Source: Nemertoderma westbladi (taxonomy: Eukaryota; Xenacoelomorpha; Nemertodermatida; Nemertodermatidae). Taken from it: a stretch of 64,000 nucleotides of DNA. A model generated the notes under the pieces. The model did not search any database, was not told the DNA's origin, and saw nothing but the letters and a program-made list of their open reading frames with translations. The DNA lies in contig JAUCBJ010008396.1 in the NCBI GenBank assembly GCA_032718475.1, forward strand, positions 42,977 to 106,976. Direction: 5' to 3'. The translations under genes were made by a program, and so were the position numbers. Positions 44,101 to 57,146 of the stretch are shown here, one piece after another (position 1 is the stretch's first letter; every line of letters begins with the position of its first letter).

Positions 44101-47100
44101 GTTTGTGTTGTGTATAGTAAGTTTGTGTTGTATTATGTATAGTAAGTTTGTGTTGTGTATAGTAAGTTTGTGTTGTGTATAGCAAGTTTGTGTTGTATTA
44201 TGTATAGTAAGTTTGTGTTGTGTATAGTAAGTTTGTGTTGTGTATAGTAAGTTTGTGTTGTATTATGTATAGTAAGTTTGTGTTGTGTATAGTAAGTTTG
44301 TGTTGATAGTAAGTTTGTATTATGTATAGTCAGTTTGTGTTGTGTATAGTAAGTTTGTATTATGTATAGTAAGTTTTTGTTGTATTATGTATAGTAAGTT
44401 TGTGTTGTGTATAGTAAGTTTGTGTTGTATTATGTATAGTAAGTTTGTGTTGTGTATAGTAAGTTTGTGTTGTGTATAGTAAGTTTGTGTTGTGTATAGT
44501 AAGTTTGTATTATGTATAGTAAGTTTGTGTTGTGTATAGTAAGTTTGTGTAGTGTGTAGTAAGTTTGTGTTGTATTATGTATAGTAAGTTTGTGTTGTAT
44601 TATGTATAGTAAGTTTGTATTGTGTATAGTAAGTTTGTGTTGATAGTAAGTTTGTATTATGTATAGTAAGTTTGTGTTGTGTATAGTAAGTTTGTATTAT
44701 GTATAGTAAGTTTGTGTTGTATTATGTATAGTAAGTTTGTGTTGTGTATAGTAAGTTTGTGTTGTATTATGTATAGTAAGTTTGTGTTGTGTATAGTAAG
44801 TTTGTGTTGTGTATTGTAAGTTTGTGTTGTGTATAGTAAGTTTGTATTATGTATAGTAAGTTTGTGTTGTGTATAGTAAGTTTGTGTTGTGTATAGTAAG
44901 TTTGTGTTGTGTATAGTAAGTTTGTGTTGTGTATAGTAAGTTTGTATTATGTATAGTAAGTTTGTGTTGTGTATAGTAAGTTTGTGTTGTGTATAGTAAG
45001 TTTGTGTTGAGTATAGTAAGTTTGTGCATAGTAAGTTTGTATTATGTATAGTAAGTTTGTGTTGTGTATAGTAAGTTTGTGTTGTGTATAGTAAGTTTGT
45101 GTTGTGTATATTAAGTTTGTGTTGTGTATAGTAAGTTTGTGTTGTGTATAGTAAGTTTGTGTTGTTTATAGTACGTTTGTATTATGTATAGTAAGTTTGT
45201 GTTGTGTATAGTAAGTTTGTGTTGTGTATAGTAAGTTTGTGTTGTATTATGTATAGTAAGTTTGTGTTGTGTATAGTAAGTTTGTGTTGTGTATAGTAAG
45301 TTTGTGTTGTGTATAGTAAGTTTGTATTATGTATAGTAAGTTTGTGTTGTGTATAGTAAGTTTGTGTTGTGTATAGTAAGTTTGTGTTGTATTATGTATA
45401 GTAAGTTTGTGTTGTGTATAGTAAGTTTGTGTTGATAGTAAGTTTGTATTATGTATAGTAAGTTTGTGTTGTGTATAGTAAGTTTGTATTATGTATAGTA
45501 AGTTTGTGTTGTATTATGTATAGTAAGTTTGTGTTGTGTATAGTAAGTTTGTGTTGTATTATGTATAGTAAGTTTGTGTTGTGTATAGTAAGTTTGTGTT
45601 GTGTATAGTAAGTTTGTGTTGTGTATAGTAAGTTTGTATTATGTATAGTAAGTTTGTGTTGTATATAGTAAGTTTGTGTTGTGTATAGTAAGTTTGTGTT
45701 GTGTATAGTAAGTTTGTGTTTTGTATAGTAAGTTTGTATTATGTATAGTAAGTTTGTGTTGTGTTTGTGTTGTGTATAGTAAGTTTGTGTTGAGTATAGT
45801 AAGTTTGTGCATAGTAAGTTTGTATTATGTATAGTAAGTTTGTGTTGTGTATAGTAAGTTTGTGTTGTGTATAGTAAGTTTGTGTTGTGTATATTAAGTT
45901 TGTGTTGTGTATAGTAAGTTTGTGTTGTGTATAGTAAGTTTGTGTTGTTTATAGTACGTTTGTGTTGTGTATAGTAAGTTTGTGTTGTGTATAGTAAGTT
46001 TGTGTTGTGTATAGTACGTTTGTGTTGTGTATAGTAAGTTTGTGTTGATAGTAAGTTTGTATTATGTATAGTAAGTTTGTGTTGTGTATAGTAAGTTTGT
46101 ATTATGTATAGTAAGTTTGTGTTGTATTATGTATAGTAAGTTTGTGTTGTGTATAGTAAGTTTGTGTTGTATTATGTATAGTAAGTTTGTGTTGTGTATA
46201 GTAAGTTTGTGTTGTGTATAGTAAGTTTGTGTTGTGTATAGTAAGTTTGTATTATGTATAGTAAGTTTGTGTGGTGTATAGTAAGTTTGTGTTGAGTATA
46301 GTAAGTTTGTGTTGTGTATAGTAAGTTTGTATTATGTATATTAAGTTTGTGTTGTGTATAGTAGGTTTGTGTTCTGTATAGTAAGTTTGTGTTGAGTATA
46401 GTAAGTTTTTATTATGTATAGTAAGTTTGTGTTATGTATAGTAAGTTTGTGTTGTGTATAGTAAGTTTGTGTTGTGTATAGTAAGTTTGTGTTGTGTATA
46501 GTAAGTTTGTATTATGTATATTAAGTTTGTGTTGTGTATAGTAAGTTTGTGTTGTATTATGTATAGTAAGTTTGTGTTGTGTATAGTAAGTTTGTGTTGT
46601 GTATAGCAAGTTTGTGTTGTATTATGTATAGTAAGTTTGTGTTGTGTATAGTAAGTTTGTGTTGTGTATAGTAAGTTTGTGTTGTATTATGTATAGTAAG
46701 TTTGTGTTGTGTATAGTAAGTTTGTGTTGATAGTAAGTTTGTATTATGTATAGTAAGTTTGTGTTGTGTATAGTAAGTTTGTATTATGTATAGTAAGTTT
46801 TTGTTGTATTATGTATAGTAAGTTTGTGTTGTGTATAGTAAGTTTGTGTTGTATTATGTATAGTAAGTTTGTGTTGTGTATAGTAAGTTTGTGTTGTGTA
46901 TAGTAAGTTTGTGTTGTGTATAGTAAGTTTGTATTATGTATAGTAAGTTTGTGTTGTGTATAGTAAGTTTGTGTAGTGTATAGTAAGTTTGTGTTGTATT
47001 ATGTATAGTAAGTTTGTGTTGTGTATAGTAAGTTTGTGTTGTGTATAGTAAGTTTGTGTTGTGTATAGTAAGTTTGTATTATGTATAGTAAGTTTGTGTT

Positions 47101-50100
47101 GTGTATAGTAAGTTTGTGTTGTGTATAGTAAGTTTGTGTTGTATTATGTATAGTAAGTTTGTGTTGTGTATAGTAAGTTTGTGTTGATAGTAAGTTTGTA
47201 TTATGTATAGTAAGTTTGTGTTGTGTATAGTAAGTTTGTATTATGTATAGTAAGTTTGTGTTGTATTATGTATAGTAAGTTTGTGTTGTGTATAGTAAGT
47301 TTGTGTTGTATTATGTATAGTAAGTTTGTGTTGTGTATAGTAAGTTTGTGTTGTGTATAGTAAGTTTGTGTTGTGTATAGTAAGTTTGTATTATGTATAG
47401 TAAGTTTGTGTTGTGTATAGTAAGTTTGTGTTGTGTATAGTAAGTTTGTGTTGTGTATAGTAAGTTTGTGTTGTGTATAGTAAGTTTGTATTATGTATAT
47501 TAAGTTTGTGTTGTGTATAGTAGGTTTGTGTTCTGTATAGTAAGTTTGTGTTGAGTATAGTAAGTTTGTATTATGTATAGTAAGTTTGTGTTATGTATAG
47601 TAAGTTTGTGTTGTGTATAGTAAGTTTGTGTTGTGTATAGTAAGTTTGTGTTGTGTATAGTAAGTTTGTATTATGTATATTAAGTTTGTGTTGTGTATAG
47701 TAAGTTTGTGTTGTATTATGTATAGTAAGTTTGTGTTGTGTATAGTAAGTTTGTGTTGTGTATAGCAAGTTTGTGTTGTATTATGTATAGTAAGTTTGTG
47801 TTGTGTATAGTAAGTTTGTGTTGTGTATAGTAAGTTTGTGTTGTATTATGTATAGTAAGTTTGTGTTGTGTATAGTAAGTTTGTGTTGATAGTAAGTTTG
47901 TATTATGTATAGTAAGTTTGTGTTGTGTATAGTAAGTTTGTATTATGTATAGTAAGTTTTTGTTGTATTATGTATAGTAAGTTTGTGTTGTGTATAGTAA
48001 GTTTGTGTTGTATTATGTATAGTAAGTTTGTGTTGTGTATAGTAAGTTTGTGTTGTGTATAGTAAGTTTGTGTTGTGTATAGTAAGTTTGTATTATGTAT
48101 AGTAAGTTTGTGTTGTGTATAGTAAGTTTGTGTAGTGTATAGTAAGTTTGTGTTGTATTATGTATAGTAAGTTTGTGTTGTATTATGTATAGTAAGTTTG
48201 TGTTGTGTATAGTAAGTTTGTGTTGATAGTAAGTTTGTATTATGTATAGTAAGTTTGTGTTGTGTATAGTAAGTTTGTATTATGTATAGTAAGTTTGTGT
48301 TGTATTATGTATAGTAAGTTTGTGTTGTGTATAGTAAGTTTGTGTAGTGTATAGTAAGTTTGTGTTGTATTATGTATAGTAAGTTTGTGTTGTGTATAGT
48401 AAGTTTGTGTTGTGTATAGTAAGTTTGTGTTGTGTATAGTAAGTTTGTATTATGTATAGTAAGTTTGTGTTGTGTATAGTAAGTTTGTGTTGTGTATAGT
48501 AAGTTTGTGTTGTATTATGTATAGTAAGTTTGTGTTGTGTATAGTAAGTTTGTGTTGATAGTAAGTTTGTATTATGTATAGTAAGTTTGTGTTGTGTATA
48601 GTAAGTTTGTATTATGTATAGTAAGTTTGTGTTGTATTATGTATAGTAAGTTTGTGTTGTGTATAGTAAGTTTGTGTTGTATTATGTATAGTAAGTTTGT
48701 GTTGTGTATAGTAAGTTTGTGTTGTGTATAGTAAGTTTGTGTTGTGTATAGTAAGTTTGTATTATGTATAGTAAGTTTGTGTTGTGTATAGTAAGTTTGT
48801 GTTGTGTATAGTAAGTTTGTGTTGTGTATAGTAAGTTTGTATTATGTATATTAAGTTTGTGTTGTGTATAGTAGGTTTGTGTTCTGTATAGTAAGTTTGT
48901 GTTGAGTATAGTAAGTTTGTATTATGTATAGTAAGTTTGTGTTATGTATAGTAAATTTGTGTTGTGTATAGTAAGTTTGTGTTGTGTATAGTAAGTTTGT
49001 GTTGTGTATAGTAAGTTTGTATTATGTATATTAAGTTTGTGTTGTGTATAGTAAGTTTGTGTTGTATTATGTATAGTAAGTTTGTGTTGTGTATAGTAAG
49101 TTTGTGTTGTGTATAGCAAGTTTGTGTTGTATTATGTATAGTAAGTTTGTGTTGTGTATAGTAAGTTTGTGTTGTGTATAGTAAGTTTGTGTTGTATTAT
49201 GTATAGTAAGTTTGTGTTGTGTATAGTAAGTTTGTGTTGATAGTAAGTTTGTATTATGTATAGTAAGTTTGTGTTGTGTATAGTAAGTTTGTATTATGTA
49301 TAGTAAGTTTTTGTTGTATTATGTATAGTAAGTTTGTGTTGTGTATAGTAAGTTTGTGTTGTATTATGTATAGTAAGTTTGTGTTGTGTATAGTAAGTTT
49401 GTGTTGTGTATAGTAAGTTTGTGTTGTGTATAGTAAGTTTGTATTATGTATAGTAAGTTTGTGTTGTGTATAGTAAGTTTGTGTAGTGTGTAGTAAGTTT
49501 GTGTTGTATTATGTATAGTAAGTTTGTGTTGTATTATGTATAGTAAGTTTGTATTGTGTATAGTAAGTTTGTGTTGATAGTAAGTTTGTATTATGTATAG
49601 TAAGTTTGTGTTGTGTATAGTAAGTTTGTATTATGTATAGTAAGTTTGTGTTGTATTATGTATAGTAAGTTTGTGTTGTGTATAGTAAGTTTGTGTTGTA
49701 TTATGTATAGTAAGTTTGTGTTGTGTATAGTAAGTTTGTGTTGTGTATTGTAAGTTTGTGTTGTGTATAGTAAGTTTGTATTATGTATAGTAAGTTTGTG
49801 TTGTGTATAGTAAGTTTGTGTTGTGTATAGTAAGTTTGTGTTGTGTATAGTAAGTTTGTGTTGTGTATAGTAAGTTTGTATTATGTATAGTAAGTTTGTG
49901 TTGTGTATAGTAAGTTTGTGTTGTGTATAGTAAGTTTGTGTTGAGTATAGTAAGTTTGTGCATAGTAAGTTTGTATTATGTATAGTAAGTTTGTGTTGTG
50001 TATAGTAAGTTTGTGTTGTGTATAGTAAGTTTGTGTTGTGTATATTAAGTTTGTGTTGTGTATAGTAAGTTTGTGTTGTGTATAGTAAGTTTGTGTTGTT

Positions 50101-50968
50101 TATAGTACGTTTGTATTATGTATAGTAAGTTTGTGTTGTGTATAGTAAGTTTGTGTTGTGTATAGTAAGTTTGTGTTGTATTATGTATAGTAAGTTTGTG
50201 TTGTGTATAGTAAGTTTGTGTTGTGTATAGTAAGTTTGTGTTGTGTATAGTAAGTTTGTATTATGTATAGTAAGTTTGTGTTGTGTATAGTAAGTTTGTG
50301 TTGTGTATAGTAAGTTTGTGTTGTATTATGTATAGTAAGTTTGTGTTGTGTATAGTAAGTTTGTGTTGATAGTAAGTTTGTATTATGTATAGTAAGTTTG
50401 TGTTGTGTATAGTAAGTTTGTATTATGTATAGTAAGTTTGTGTTGTATTATGTATAGTAAGTTTGTGTTGTGTATAGTAAGTTTGTGTTGTATTATGTAT
50501 AGTAAGTTTGTGTTGTGTATAGTAAGTTTGTGTTGTGTATAGTAAGTTTGTGTTGTGTATAGTAAGTTTGTATTATGTATAGTAAGTTTGTGTTGTATAT
50601 AGTAAGTTTGTGTTGTGTATAGTAAGTTTGTGTTGTGTATAGTAAGTTTGTGTTTTGTATAGTAAGTTTGTATTATGTATAGTAAGTTTGTGTTGTGTTT
50701 GTGTTGTGTATAGTAAGTTTGTGTTGAGTATAGTAAGTTTGTGCATAGTAAGTTTGTATTATGTATAGTAAGTTTGTGTTGTGTATAGTAAGTTTGTGTT
50801 GTGTATAGTAAGTTTGTGTTGTGTATATTAAGTTTGTGTTGTGTATAGTAAGTTTGTGTTGTGTATAGTAAGTTTGTGTTGTTTATAGTACGTTTGTGTT
50901 GTGTATAGTAAGTTTGTGTTGTGTATAGTAAGTTTGTGTTGTGTATAGTACGTTTGTGTTGTGTATAG
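41101..50968 (+). repeat. 4,934-bp tandem duplication inside array 2
   Basis: 41101-46034 and 46035-50968 are adjacent copies. Rare variants recur at the fixed step (for example GTGTGGTG at 41336 and 46270, GTAAATTTG near 44020 and 48954, GTGTTTGTGTTG near 45764 and 50698). A few private changes exist (TGCATATT near 41401 only, GTCAGTTTG near 44330 only). The copies are therefore recent but not identical. The borders are approximate to about one unit. Confidence 0.8.
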
Positions 50969-53900
50969 TAAGTTTGTGTTGTGTATAGTAAGTTTGTATT
51001 ATGTATAGTAAGTTTGTGTTGTGTATAGTAGGTTTGTGTTGTGTTTAGTAAGTTTGTGTTGTGTATAGTAAGTTTGTGTTCTGTATAGTAAGTTTGTGTT
51101 CTGTATAGTAAGTTTGTGTTGTGTATAGTAAGTTTGTGTTGTGTATAGTAAGTTTGTGTTCTGTATAGTAAGTTTGTGTTGTGTATAGTAAGTTTGTGTT
51201 GTGTATAGTAAGTTTGTGTTGGGTATAGTAAGTTTGTGTTGTGTATAGTAAGTTTGTGTTGTGTATAGTAAGTTTGTGTTCTGTATAGTAAGTTTGTGTT
51301 GTGTATAGTAAGTTTGTGTTGTGTATAGTAAGTTTGTGTTGTGTATAGTAAGTTTGTGTTGTGTATAGTAAGTTTTTGTTGTGTATAGTAAGTTTGTCTT
51401 GTGTATAGTAAGTTTGTATCGTGCATAATAAGTTTGTGTTGTGTATAGTAAGTTTGTGTTGTGTATAGTAAGTTTGTGTTATGTATAGTAAGTTTGTGTT
51501 CTGTATAGTAAGTTTGTGTTGTGTATAGTAAGTTTGTGTTGTGTATAGTAAGTTTGTGTTGTGTATAGTAAGTTTGTGTTGTGTATAGTAAGTTTGTGTT
51601 GTGTATAGTAAGTTTGTGTTGTGTATAGTAGGTTTGTGTTATGTATAGTAAGTTTGTGTTGTGTATAGTAAGTTTGTGTTGTGTAGAATAAGTTTGTGTT
51701 GTGTATAGTAAGTTTGTGTTTTGTATAGTAAGTTTGTGTTGTGTATAGTAAGTTTGTGTTGTGTATAGTAAGTTTGAGTTGTGTATAGTAAGTTTGTGTT
51801 GTGTATAGTAAGTTTGTGTTGTATATAGTAAGTTTGTGTTGTGTATAGTAAGTTTGTGTTGTGTATAGTTTTTGTATCGTGGATAGTAAGTTTGTATTAT
51901 GTATAGTAAGTTTGTGTTGTGTATAGTAAGTTTGTGTTGTGTATAGTAAGTCTGTGTTGATAGTAAGTTTGTGTTGAGTATAGTGAGTTTGTGTATAGTA
52001 AGTTTGTGCATAGTAAGTTTGTATTATGTATAGTAAGTTTGTGTTGTGTATAGTAAGTTTGTGTTGTGTATAATAAGTTTGTGTTGTGTATAGTAAGTTT
52101 GTATTATGTATAGTAAGTTTGTGTTGTGTATAGTAAGTTTGTGTTGTATTATTTATAGTAAGTTTGTGTTGTGTATAGTAAGTTTGTCTTGTGTATAGTA
52201 AGTTTGTATCGTGCATAGTAAGTTTGTGTTGTATTATGTATAGTAAGTTTCTGTTGTGTATAGTAAGTTTGTGTTGTGTATAGTAAGTTTGTGTTGTGTA
52301 TAGTAGTTTGTATTATGTATAGTAAGTTTGTGTTGTGTATAGTAAGTTTGTGTTGTGTATAGTACGTTTGTGTTGTGTATAGTAAGTTTGTATTATGTAT
52401 AGTAAGTTTGTGTTGTGTATAGTAAGTTTGTGTTGTATTATATATAGTAAGTTTGTGTTGTGTATAGTAAGTTTGTCTTGTGTATAGTAAGTTTGTATTA
52501 TGTATAGTAAGTTTGTGTTGTGTATAGTAAGTTTGTGTTCTGTATAGTAAGTTTGTGTTGTGTATAGTAAGTTTGTGTTGTGTATAGTAAGTTTGTGTTG
52601 TATTATATATAGTAAGTTTGTGTTGTGTATAGTACGTTTGTCTTGTGTATAGTAAGTTTGTATTATGTATAGTAAGTTTGTGTTGTGTATAGTAAGTTTG
52701 TGTTCTGTATAGTAAGTTTGTGTTGTGTATAGTAAGTTTGTGTTGTGTAGAGTAAGTTTTTGTTGTGTATAGTAAGTTTGTGTTGTGTATAGTAAGTTTG
52801 TGTTGTGTATAGTAAGTTTGTGTTGTGTATAGTAAGTTTGTGTTGTGTATAGTAAGTTTGTGTTGTGTATAGTAAGTTTGTGTTGTGTATAGTAAGTTTG
52901 TGTTGTGTATAGTAAGTTTGTGTTGTGTATAGTAAGTTTGTGTTGTGTATAGTAAGTTTGTGTTGTGTATAGTAAGTTTGTGTTGTGTATAGTAAGTTTG
53001 TGTTGTGTATAGTAGGTTTGTGTTATGTATAGTAAGTTTGTGTTGTGTATAGTAAGTTTGTGTTGTGTAGAATAAGTTTGTGTTGTGTATAGTAAGTTTG
53101 TGTTTTGTATAGTAAGTTTGTGTTGTGTATAGTAAGTTTGTGTTGTGTATAGTAAGTTTGAGTTGTGTATAGTAAGTTTGTGTTGTGTATAGTAAGTTTG
53201 TGTTGTATATAGTAAGTTTGTGTTGTGTATAGTAAGTTTGTGTTGTGTATAGTTTTTGTATCGTGGATAGTAAGTTTGTATTATGTATAGTAAGTTTGTG
53301 TTGTGTATAGTAAGTTTGTGTTGTGTATAGTAAGTCTGTGTTGATAGTAAGTTTGTGTTGAGTATAGTGAGTTTGTGTATAGTAAGTTTGTGCATAGTAA
53401 GTTTGTATTATGTATAGTAAGTTTGTGTTGTGTATAGTAAGTTTGTGTTGTGTATAATAAGTTTGTGTTGTGTATAGTAAGTTTGTATTATGTATAGTAA
53501 GTTTGTGTTGTGTATAGTAAGTTTGTGTTGTATTATTTATAGTAAGTTTGTGTTGTGTATAGTAAGTTTGTCTTGTGTATAGTAAGTTTGTATCGTGCAT
53601 AGTAAGTTTGTGTTGTATTATGTATAGTAAGTTTCTGTTGTGTATAGTAAGTTTGTGTTGTGTATAGTAAGTTTGTGTTGTGTATAGTAGTTTGTATTAT
53701 GTATAGTAAGTTTGTGTTGTGTATAGTAAGTTTGTGTTGTGTATAGTACGTTTGTGTTGTGTATAGTAAGTTTGTGTTCTGTATAGTAAGTTTGTGTTGT
53801 GTATAGTAAGTTTGTGTTGTGTAGAGTAAGTTTTTGTTGTGTATAGTAAGTTTGTGTTGTGTATAGTAAGTTTGTGTTGTGTATAGTAAGTTTGTGTTGT

Positions 53901-56900
53901 GTATAGTAAGTTTGTGTTGTGTATAGTAAGTTTGTGTTGTGTATAGTAAGTTTGTGTTGTGTATAGTAAGTTTGTGTTGTGTATAGTAAGTTTGTGTTGT
54001 GTATAGTAAGTTTGTGTTGTGTATAGTAAGTTTGTGTTGTGTATAGTAAGTTTGTGTTGTGTATAGTAAGTTTGTGTTGTGTATAGTAGGTTTGTGTTAT
54101 GTATAGTAAGTTTGTGATGTGTATAGTAAGTTTGTGTTGTGTAGAATAAGTTTGTGTTGTGTATAGTAAGTTTGTGTTTTGTATAGTAAGTTTGTGTTGT
54201 GTATAGTAAGTTTGTGTTGTGTATAGTAAGTTTGAGTTGTGTATAGTAAGTTTGTGTTGTGTATAGTAAGTTTGTGTTGTATATAGTAAGTTTGTGTTGT
54301 GTATAGTAAGTTTGTGTTGTGTATAGTTTTTGTATCGTGGATAGTAAGTTTGTATTATGTATAGTAAGTTTGTGTTGTGTATAGTAAGTTTGTGTTGTGT
54401 ATAGTAAGTCTGTGTTGATAGTAAGTTTGTGTTGAGTATAGTGAGTTTGTGTATAGTAAGTTTGTGCATAGTAAGTTTGTATTATGTATAGTAAGTTTGT
54501 GTTGTGTATAGTAAGTTTGTGTTGTGTATAATAAGTTTGTGTTGTGTATAGTAAGTTTGTATTATGTATAGTAAGTTTGTGTTGTGTATAGTAAGTTTGT
54601 GTTGTATTATTTATAGTAAGTTTGTGTTGTGTATAGTAAGTTTGTCTTGTGTATAGTAAGTTTGTATCGTGCATAGTAAGTTTGTGTTGTATTATGTATA
54701 GTAAGTTTCTGTTGTGTATAGTAAGTTTGTGTTGTGTATAGTAAGTTTGTGTTGTGTATAGTAGTTTGTATTATGTATAGTAAGTTTGTGTTGTGTATAG
54801 TAAGTTTGTGTTGTGTATAGTACGTTTGTGTTGTGTATAGTAAGTTTGTATTATGTATAGTAAGTTTGTGTTGTGTATAGTAAGTTTGTGTTGTATTATA
54901 TATAGTAAGTTTGTGTTGTGTATAGTAAGTTTGTCTTGTGTATAGTAAGTTTGTATTATGTATAGTAAGTTTGTGTTGTGTATAGTAAGTTTGTGTTCTG
55001 TATAGTAAGTTTGTGTTGTGTATAGTAAGTTTGTGTTGTGTATAGTAAGTTTGTGTTGTATTATATATAGTAAGTTTGTGTTGTGTATAGTACGTTTGTC
55101 TTGTGTATAGTAAGTTTGTATTATGTATAGTAAGTTTGTGTTGTGTATAGTAAGTTTGTGTTCTGTATAGTAAGTTTGTGTTGTGTATAGTAAGTTTGTG
55201 TTGTGTAGAGTAAGTTTTTGTTGTGTATAGTAAGTTTGTGTTGTGTATAGTAAGTTTGTGTTGTGTATAGTAAGTTTGTGTTGTGTATAGTAAGTTTGTG
55301 TTGTGTATAGTAAGTTTGTGTTGTGTATAGTAAGTTTGTGTTGTATATAGTAAGTTTGTGTTGTGTATAGTAAGTTTGTGTTGTGTATAGTAAGTTTGTA
55401 TCGTGGATAGTAAGTTTGTATTATGTATAGTAAGTTTGTGTTGTGTATAGTAAGTTTGTGTTGTGTATAGTAAGTTTGTGTTGATAGTAAGTTTGTCTTG
55501 TGTATAGTGAGTTTGTGTATAGTAAGTTTGTGCATAGTAAGTTTGTATTATGTATAGTAAGTTTGTGTTGTGTATAGTAATTTTGTGTTGTGTATAGTAA
55601 GTTTGTGTTGTGTATAGTAAGTTTGTATTATGTATAGTAAGTTTGTGTTGTGTATAGTAAGTTTGTGTTGTATTATATATAGTAAGTTTGTGTTGTGTAT
55701 AGTAAGTTTGTCTTGTGTATAGTAAGTTTGTATCGTTCATAGTAAGTTTGTGTTGTATTATGTATAGTAAGTTTCTGTTGTGTATAGTAAGTTTGTGTTG
55801 TGTATAGTAAGTTTGTATCGTGCATAGCAAGTTTGTGTTGTATTATGTATAGTAAGTTTCTGTTGTGTATAGTAAGTTTCTGTTGTGTATAGTAAGTTTG
55901 TGTTGTGTATAGTAAGTTTGTGTTGTGTATAGTAAGTTTCTGTTGTGTATAGAAAGTTTGTGTTGTGTATAGTAAGTTTGTGTTGTGTATAGTAAGTTTC
56001 TGTTGTGTATAGTAAGTTTGTGTTGTGTATAGTAAGTTTGTATCGTGCATAGTAAGTTTGTGTTGTATTATGTATAGTAAGTTTCTGTTGTGTATAGTAA
56101 GTTTGTGTTGTGTATAGTAAGTTTGTGTTGTGTATAGTAAGTTTGTATTATGTATATTAAGTTTGTGTTGTGTATAGTAAGTTTGTGTTGTATTATGTAT
56201 AGTAAGTTTGTGTTGTGTATAGTAAGTTTGTGTTGTGTATAGTAAGTTTGTGTTGTGTATAGTAAGTTTGTGTTGTGTATAGTAAGTTTGTGTTGTGTAT
56301 AGTAAGTTTGTGTTGTGTATAGTAAGTTTGTGTTGTGTATAGTAAGTTTGTGTTGTGTATAGTAAGTTTGTGTTGTGTATAGTAAGTTTGTGTTGTGTAT
56401 AGTAAGTTTGTGTTGTGTATAGTAAGTTTGTGTTGTGTATAGTAAGTTTGTGTTGTGTATAGTAGGTTTGTGTTATGTATAGTAAGTTTGTGTTGTGTAT
56501 AGTAAGTTTGTGTTGTGTAGAATAAGTTTGTGTTGTGTATAGTAAGTTTGTGTTTTGTATAGTAAGTTTGTGTTGTGTATAGTAAGTTTGTGTTGTGTAT
56601 AGTAAGTTTGAGTTGTGTATAGTAAGTTTGTGTTGTGTATAGTAAGTTTGTGTTGTATATAGTAAGTTTGTGTTGTGTATAGTAAGTTTGTGTTGTGTAT
56701 AGTTTTTGTATCGTGGATAGTAAGTTTGTATTATGTATAGTAAGTTTGTGTTGTGTATAGTAAGTTTGTGTTGTGTATAGTAAGTCTGTGTTGATAGTAA
56801 GTTTGTGTTGAGTATAGTGAGTTTGTGTATAGTAAGTTTGTGCATAGTAAGTTTGTATTATGTATAGTAAGTTTGTGTTGTGTATAGTAAGTTTGTGTTG

Positions 56901-57146
56901 TGTATAATAAGTTTGTGTTGTGTATAGTAAGTTTGTATTATGTATAGTAAGTTTGTGTTGTGTATAGTAAGTTTGTGTTGTATTATTTATAGTAAGTTTG
57001 TGTTGTGTATAGTAAGTTTGTCTTGTGTATAGTAAGTTTGTATCGTGCATAGTAAGTTTGTATCGTGCATAGTAAGTTTGTGTTGTATTATGTATAGTAA
57101 GTTTCTGTTGTGTATAGTAAGTTTGTGTTGTGTATAGTAGTTTGTA